Below, piece by piece: positions 8,167 through 13,043 of a DNA stretch of 13,043 bases (its first letter is position 1; each line of letters starts with the position of its first letter). The translations under genes were made by a program, and so were the position numbers. The DNA is from Hamiltosporidium magnivora (taxonomy: Eukaryota > Microsporidia > Dubosqiidae): positions 1 through 13,043 of the forward strand of contig PITI01000394.1 of the NCBI GenBank assembly GCA_004325065.1, written 5' to 3'. The notes below the pieces were generated by a model. That model saw nothing but the letters and a program-made list of their open reading frames with translations. It was not told the DNA's origin and searched no databases.

Positions 8167-10539
8167 TTACACAAAATAAGTGGTATCTCTAAATCTAATA
8201 TTACATTCTTTGAAATAATTTGATTCTTCATAAGAAACAAAGCGATTATCTCTACAAAAAATATTCATCGCGAATGGATGCTTAAATTTTATTTTTTTGA
8301 GTAAATTAGAGTTTGTTTTTACAATATAACTAAAGGTAATTGAAATGAACTTAATATGTCTCAATAAATGCAAGAATTCAATGAAATTTTTGTTCAGATC
8401 AAAGAAATCAAGTCTAATAGACTCAATTTCATTATTTTTTATAAAAGTAATTAGTCTATTCAAATTAAGAGCGGAATATCGTTTATAAAATTTTATATAA
8501 ATATCGGTTATACTAGTAATATTTGAAATACATTGTATATCTTGTTCTTCAAAGTCATAAAATTTCAATATTAAAATATTTAATTTTTTAAAATCAAATA
8601 GAAGTGATAAAGCAAAAAGAACAGGAAATTCACGTACAATATATTCAGAAATCGTGATTTTCAAATATTCTAAACTAGAAATTAAGCTTGTAATACCTTT
8701 TTTTGATCTTTTAGATGCATATTTAGCCATTGCGGATTTTAGATTTCCATCAATATTTTCAATATGAATTTTTAAAAAAGTGATATTCGGAAACAATGAA
8801 ATGAATTCTAAAAAGTCAACATTAAAAATAAAATTCGATTTTCTTATTGTAAAACCTTGAAGAACAAAATTATATATTTTATACTTCGAGAATTTCTTTG
8901 AGGATATCTTTACATTGTTAAATGCTATATTTTTTAGCTGATTTGAAACTAAAATAAATCTTATTAGCGATTTACTGACTATAATATTATCAAAAGACAT
9001 ACTTTCAAGTTTATGCAATCGGGTGAAACTTTTCAACAAATTTGAATGAATTTTTGCCTTTGATTTTTTTGTGCTTCTATAAAATGAAATATTTTTCGAA
9101 TTCAATCCATAATCGATGCATGTTTTAACAAAAAGAAGATATTTATCACTTTCATAGTAAATCCTAAGTTTTCTAAACAGACTCAGGGACAAAATGTGAC
9201 AAGAGCTACAATGTTTAAACGAAATATTATATTTTGCGACATAGAAAATAAGATTTTTAGGAAATGTTCTCAAAAGAAAGTCTTTTTGGCATTCCATCTT
9301 GAAAAAAGTACATTTGTAGTTTATACAGACACTTTGGTTTTTTAGCGCGAATTCGTACAATTCGGATATAATATTATAATATGCTTCTTCGACTACGATA
9401 ACTAATCTCTTTAAATTAGTACAATTTTTTAGAACCATATCTATCTCCTCGATATTTAAATCGCTTACGATTTTAACAGATTCACAAATATCAAAATATC
9501 CAAAATCAATAAACATCCTTAAAATCATTTTTTCTCCAAAGTTATCTACTATAGAAAGTTTTTGAAGACTTCTGGGCTTAATTATTTTGATTAAAGTAGG
9601 AAATTTTTGGCTGTTTTTATATTTGATTTTATCGAAACAGAAAAAATCTATTTTGATATATCGAATAAAGAAACAAATACAATTTGTAGACCATGCTGAA
9701 TTTAAAATTTTTTCTAGATACGAAATCGTATTGAATGAAACAGTAAATATATTCTTTTTGCTAAACTTTTCTTTACAAAAGATATATAATGGATAAGATA
9801 AAATAATTCGATGTTTGTTGATCATAATAGCAGAGTTAAAAAAAAAAAACTCTCGGTTTGTTATGCCTTCAGAAAAAACAAATTTGATAAACATACTAAA
9901 TAGATGTTTCATAACAGAATCCAATGATTTCTGGTTATTTTCTCTTGTATGTAAAAATATTTCGGAATTTTTAAAGTCGAAATCGGCACTCATAATACTT
10001 TTTATCAATAAATACTTTAAAAATATATCATTATTTTTTGTTTTTTGGAATCCACAAATTTCCAATACTCTCATTATACCTATAAATTCATAAGAATATA
10101 TGGTATTTACAAATATATCTTCTGTTGTGGCATATTTCTTGAATCTAAATAAGAATTCATTTGTTAATAGACCCAGAAAAATATTCTGTGTTGATTCATT
10201 TGCTTGATAATCTTCAATGACTGAAAAATTTAAAATTATATCTGTGGAGTCGGATATTTCTACTGTATTTGGAATAAAATATTTGACATCTCCATTTTGT
10301 AATTTGCATTTCAAATACTGATTGTCTAGAAGATATACAGATTTAAAGTTTTTTAAAATATCATTGCTCTCAATTTTAAATTCATATGAAATTTCTTCAA
10401 TCTTTTTTTTGTTATAAATTTCCATATAAACATTTTCAATCGAATAAAATACTATTTTTTTACAAATCGCTAATCGAAAATATATATTTTGGTTTAACAA
10501 TTTTAAACAAAAAACAACTCCTAAATAAAATATTTCCAT
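8167..10539 (-). CDS. Large LRR protein with possible BTB/SKP1-like N-terminus
   Basis: A 790-residue protein. Irregular leucine-rich repeats recur in the C-terminal half, each with a LxxLxL/I-type strand: CTNLKRLVIV (373-382), LHKLESMSF (508-516), NQLKNIAFNNVKIS (533-546), FPNITFLKIHI (583-593), SSLEYLKITIS (621-631), FKKLNILILKF (650-660), EIESIRLDFFDL (704-715) and HIKFISITFSYI (728-739). This suggests a curved protein-binding scaffold. Residues about 68-180 (CKLQNGDVKYFIPNTVEIS, then YEFIGIMRVLEICGF) resemble a BTB/SKP1 fold, seen by eye only. No membrane anchor follows. Met1 gives an N-terminus of hydrophobic stretch without clear homology; Met39 (10425), starting MEIYNKKKIEE, is an equally good start and probably the better one. 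AATAAA lies a few bases after the stop. Large LRR families are common in some microsporidia. The partner is unknown. Confidence 0.8.
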   Translation of the reverse strand: MEIFYLGVVFCLKLLNQNIYFRLAICKKIVFYSIENVYMEIYNKKKIEEISYEFKIESNDILKNFKSVYLLDNQYLKCKLQNGDVKYFIPNTVEISDSTDIILNFSVIEDYQANESTQNIFLGLLTNEFLFRFKKYATTEDIFVNTIYSYEFIGIMRVLEICGFQKTKNNDIFLKYLLIKSIMSADFDFKNSEIFLHTRENNQKSLDSVMKHLFSMFIKFVFSEGITNREFFFFNSAIMINKHRIILSYPLYIFCKEKFSKKNIFTVSFNTISYLEKILNSAWSTNCICFFIRYIKIDFFCFDKIKYKNSQKFPTLIKIIKPRSLQKLSIVDNFGEKMILRMFIDFGYFDICESVKIVSDLNIEEIDMVLKNCTNLKRLVIVVEEAYYNIISELYEFALKNQSVCINYKCTFFKMECQKDFLLRTFPKNLIFYVAKYNISFKHCSSCHILSLSLFRKLRIYYESDKYLLFVKTCIDYGLNSKNISFYRSTKKSKAKIHSNLLKSFTRLHKLESMSFDNIIVSKSLIRFILVSNQLKNIAFNNVKISSKKFSKYKIYNFVLQGFTIRKSNFIFNVDFLEFISLFPNITFLKIHIENIDGNLKSAMAKYASKRSKKGITSLISSLEYLKITISEYIVREFPVLFALSLLFDFKKLNILILKFYDFEEQDIQCISNITSITDIYIKFYKRYSALNLNRLITFIKNNEIESIRLDFFDLNKNFIEFLHLLRHIKFISITFSYIVKTNSNLLKKIKFKHPFAMNIFCRDNRFVSYEESNYFKECNIRFRDTTYFV

Positions 10540-10858
10540 CTAAATAAAGGAATAAATCTTTCAATATATTTATCATAAATATATTTTGAAATCTTTTTAT
10601 CTTTTTTTGATTAAATTAGTTTAATTATATTTTTTTAATTTAGATCAATAAAAAAAATTATTTTTTAAGAAAAAAATTTTATTCGATGTATGTATATTTA
10701 GTTGTTGAAAAATAGATATATATTTGTGGAATTAAAATTCCTTAAATTTTAACAGACAGAGAAAGTTTCTATAACATGTTTAATCGCTTTAAAAACAGTA
10801 TGAATGCCTTTTTCTTGATATATAATTTTTTTACTATCAAAACTATTCTATAATCATT

Positions 10859-11011
10859 ACTCATTTCACAACCATGAAAAAAATGTTCCCATATAATCTA
10901 TAAAACCATTTTATCAGCCAAATTTTAGACATATTATTTTATTTATTGTCAAACTCATTTCACAACCAAAAAAATATTCTCATAAAGATTCTTAAATGAT
11001 ATATAAAACCA
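10859..11011. repeat. Imperfect direct repeat, about 94-bp period
   Basis: The 16-mer ACTCATTTCACAACCA occurs at 10859-10874 and again at 10953-10968. Each copy is followed by an A run, then ATGTTCCCATA or ATATTCTCATA, and later by TATAAAACCA (10899-10908 and 11002-11011). The offset grows from 94 to 103 because of a small insertion in the second copy. It looks like an old tandem duplication or the paired remains of a repeat element. It lies 320-470 bases upstream of the LRR gene start, so a regulatory role cannot be excluded. Confidence 0.6.
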
Positions 11012-11016
11012 ATCTT

Positions 11017-11032
11017 ATGGATCTAAATCCAT
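11017..11032. repeat. Perfect 6-bp hairpin
   Basis: ATGGAT at 11017-11022 is the exact reverse complement of ATCCAT at 11027-11032, with a CTAA loop. It lies just after the second copy of the direct repeat. No function can be assigned. Confidence 0.4.
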
Positions 11033-11235
11033 TTATTCACCCCGGATATTTTCTTAACCACTTTTTTTACCTTTAGTTTTCTATTTTTCTTTTTTAAGAA
11101 ATAAAAATAAGAAGAAAAACTATAAACAATCCTTTAGAAATTAAAATGAAGGAAAAATCCAAAAAACTAACTCTTAAATATATCAATGATGATATTTTGA
11201 AAAATCGGCTTTTAATCATTCATGCGGTTTTTGAG

Positions 11236-12132
11236 CTAAGCAAATTCATTTAAATGATACTTCATTGTACAATTTTCCAAAGCGACCTTCTCTTTGTTAT
11301 TGCATTCTGCTAAAAAGCTATCACTACCACTCGAGCAACAATTTTCTAAATATTTTCTGATAAAAACGAATTATTTGGCTTTTTGAACCTTCTTTTAAAT
11401 CTAATCAAAATCTCTCTTTAGTTTCACTACATCACCTTGAGTTAATTTTAAATGAAAAATATACGCCTATTATTTTTCACACAAGCCACATATTTGTCTC
11501 AACATTTAAATGAGACTTTTGGGTTGATATCGAGTTTATTTGATACACATGCTCAGTATCTACTTTATATTGATCAAATGCGCTTTTAATGGTTGGTTTT
11601 TTATTTTCCAGATCTTCATTCATTAGAGCTCGAAATATTCCACATAAATATTTTTTTCTTCGTATTAGATAGCATTTTTCTCTTTACAGCGTCTAAATAC
11701 TTTTCATCGGAATTTATTCTACTTTCTCTATACAAATTTGATCATATCCAAGCAGGATTTTTATATTTAATTCAATCTGTGCATTTCGGTGAGATTTCCT
11801 CAATTTTTGAGCAAGCTTGCTCAAAATTATCTTAATATTTCTCTAAAATTGTCTTTGATTTTTAAATGACTTGATCTTCTATGAATATAATAATGCAGTT
11901 TAGGTAATTATGTATTTTATCCGTTTATTTACAGACTCTTTCTCATTGTCTGTTTGCAGGATACTACTCTCTTTCAAGGAAAATATAATTTTCAAGTATA
12001 TATGCGACACCAGCAGATGAATTTTTTAAATAATATGCTAGCTAGAAACCTGGTGTGCACATCTAGAAAGTGTAAGATTAATCAAAAACCATCATCAACT
12101 ATTGAGTAGTTCCATATATCAACAAGATCCAG
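11236..12132 (-). pseudogene. Degenerate retroviral-type integrase (rve domain)
   Basis: Reading the minus strand from about 12132, three frames together give the landmarks of an integrase core. LDLVDIWNYSIVDDGF, an in-frame TGA at 12082-12084, then LILHFLDVHTRF matches the first-Asp block and following strands. After a frame change, ILQTDNEKESVNKRIKYI (Asp codon about 11948-11950) matches the second catalytic Asp in its QTDN context. After another change, SSHLK and NQRQF with TAG at 11843-11845 match the NQGQVER block that should carry the catalytic Glu. Further coding-like pieces follow: NSDEKYLDAVKRKMLSN (about 11600-11720), EDLENKKPTIKSAFDQYK (about 11500-11615) and SFLAECNNKEKVALENC, ending at TAG 11236-11238. 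Their order fits the C-terminal part of an LTR-element or related transposon integrase. Multiple stops and shifts make it dead. The N-terminal zinc finger is not seen. Confidence 0.72.
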
Positions 12133-12191
12133 CTAGATTTTATCTTATAAATAATGTACAGTTATCGTCTGAATTGCATCATTTTATTTTA

Positions 12192-12237
12192 GAAGGGGGT
12201 CATTTTGGATCGTTATAAGTAACTTTCTGTTGGGACC
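12192..12237. repeat. Candidate terminal inverted repeat of the Tc1-like element
   Basis: Starting directly after a TA, GAAGGGGGTCATTTTGGATC and the following bases to GGGACC form a GC-richer block that has no coding sense and sits where the left end of the transposon should be. Tc1-type termini often begin with a short G run after the TA. The partner copy is outside the window, so this is based on position and appearance only. Confidence 0.45.
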
Positions 12238-12269
12238 TTCTTAAACTTGCCGTATTTTCTAAAAATTTA

Positions 12270-13043
12270 TCAGTGCATTATTTTAATGTTATATATAGTG
12301 TTTTTGATCAATATTATAATTTTTGCAATCAATATCATAATTTTTGGATCAATATATATGTTACAATCAATATCATAATCCTTGCAATGAATATAATAAT
12401 TATTTTTAAAAAATAAAAAGTTTGGAAATAACAGTTTAGTTGTACTTGAGATTTGTTTTTCAATCATCACCTGTCCTACTTCAGCCTTCTGCAAATGGCC
12501 TAAAATTTTTCGATAGAACGCACTACAATGTTCTACCGTGATCTCATTAAATTTCTCCAAATTAATACTCACAACCGAAGCTCCGATCGGGCACTACCTT
12601 GAATTACTTTATTTTCCCAGACTGATAATACATTCTCAATTGGATTAAGAAATTGCGAATAAGGAGGAAGATATTTTATTCGATACGAGGCAATTTCCTC
12701 ATCATCATTCAATCCACGATAGTGATGAATTCTCGCATTGTCCATTACAAATATTGGAGTCAAAATTCCCTGCCGTTGACAAGTTTCATTAATCTCCTTA
12801 ATGTATAATTTGAAGTCCTCATCATTCATGGCCCTCTCATGAATATTATGGTATATTATATCATATTTGTTCATTTCTGCGACTACTAAAATGTTTCTAC
12901 TTCGGCTGCAGTTACAGATAAGTATGCAGATTTACCTCTCATATTACAACCTCTGCTGGGGCGTTTTACTACCTCGAACCCAACTTCATCTAAAAAGACT
13001 CAGTTTTTGCAACGTTATCAACCTCCAACTCACGAAAACTAGT
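12270..13043 (-). pseudogene. Tc1/mariner (DDE_3) transposase, frameshifted and partial
   Basis: The catalytic core of a cut-and-paste transposase is readable in pieces. From the right edge: RELEVDNVAKTES, then in another frame VFLDEVGFEVVKRPSRG with the first catalytic Asp at 12988-12990. After a break near 12900-12910 the frame of RSRNILVVAEMNKYD continues into an open 101-codon stretch (12874-12569) with PIFVMDNARIHH (second Asp, 12740-12742) and FLNPIENVLSVWENKV (Glu, 12635-12637). The last two are separated by 34 residues, as in DD34E elements. Near 12575-12605 the frame breaks again, and VVSINLEKFNEITVEHCSAF and GHLQKAEVGQVM supply the C-terminus; this piece lacks its own ATG. The tail to 12270 runs through a minisatellite and is not transposase-like. 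The N-terminal helix-turn-helix region is outside the window. At least three breaks make this copy inactive. Confidence 0.88.
12307..12407. repeat. Minisatellite, five copies of a 20-21 bp unit
   Basis: Units resembling ATCAATATCATAATTTTTGC start at 12307, 12328, 12348, 12366 and 12387. Units 1, 2 and 4 are the most alike; unit 3 is shortened to about 18 bases and unit 5 has diverged. The array sits between the transposase C-terminus and the candidate terminal repeat, and its translation explains the odd Ile-rich tail of the last transposase frame. Confidence 0.7.

Larger units (their letters stand above)
10540..11235. other. Spacer upstream of LRR gene with a direct repeat
   Basis: No ORF is convincing. 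The stretch is the 5' flank of the LRR gene, which reads leftward from 10539. It contains the approximately 94-base direct repeat and the hairpin listed separately. No promoter motif could be recognised with confidence. Confidence 0.5.
12190..13043 (-). mobile_element. Tc1/mariner-like transposon, 3' part (cut by window edge)
   Basis: The element holds a Tc1/mariner-type transposase reading leftward, a noncoding tail with a minisatellite, and a candidate terminal repeat that begins at a TA dinucleotide (12190-12191), the expected target site. The other end and the N-terminal DNA-binding part of the transposase lie beyond the window, so terminal-repeat pairing cannot be tested here. To its left lies the degenerate integrase, suggesting a nested insertion. 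Confidence 0.65.

Noticed and set aside
9587..10093. Two plus-strand ORFs (9587-9796 and 9815-10093)
   Set aside because: Both are antisense shadows of the LRR gene.
11593..11835. 80-codon plus-strand ORF
   Set aside because: It is antisense to the degenerate integrase, whose ordered motifs on the minus strand explain the coding-like composition.

Overview
This window looks like a piece of a microsporidian nuclear genome. It is very AT-rich, its ORFs have no visible introns, and it holds a reduced eukaryotic SGT1 gene without a TPR domain. It also holds a large divergent leucine-rich-repeat (LRR) protein and a secreted lineage-specific protein. The long gene-poor spacers full of decayed coding sequence and mobile-element remnants fit an expanded genome such as Hamiltosporidium better than a compact one such as Encephalitozoon. 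The genus is an inference from general style; no database search was possible.

Layout, left to right. Bases 1-436 are a GC-rich island with a long-range 8-bp helix, a UUCG tetraloop and a terminal hairpin, so a structured RNA is likely. A fragment of large-subunit rRNA was considered, but the sarcin-ricin loop and other universal landmarks could not be found, so its identity is open. Bases 437-2310 are AT-rich spacer. A 500-residue plus-strand gene (2311-3813) encodes a signal peptide, a Ser/Lys-rich disordered segment and a helical C-terminal region. After more spacer, 4713-5233 holds a decayed plus-strand coding region broken by stops. At 5480-5983 (minus) lies SGT1, with a CS domain and a very well preserved SGS domain. 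Bases 6277-7009 hold further decayed plus-strand coding pieces. At 8167-10539 (minus) lies the 790-residue LRR protein.

The right end is a mobile-element graveyard. From 11236 to about 12132 (minus) there is a heavily frameshifted retroviral-type integrase (rve/DDE fold). At 12190, on a TA dinucleotide, it meets the end of a Tc1/mariner-like element whose transposase (minus, to the window edge) has at least three frame breaks but still shows the three DDE catalytic positions. The geometry suggests that the Tc1 element inserted into the integrase-bearing element.

Only three genes look intact: the secreted protein, SGT1 and the LRR protein. SGT1 is known in other eukaryotes as an HSP90 co-chaperone whose SGS domain handles LRR clients and which contacts SKP1. 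An SGT1 near an LRR protein with a possible BTB/SKP1-like N-terminus is suggestive, but a functional link is only inferred.
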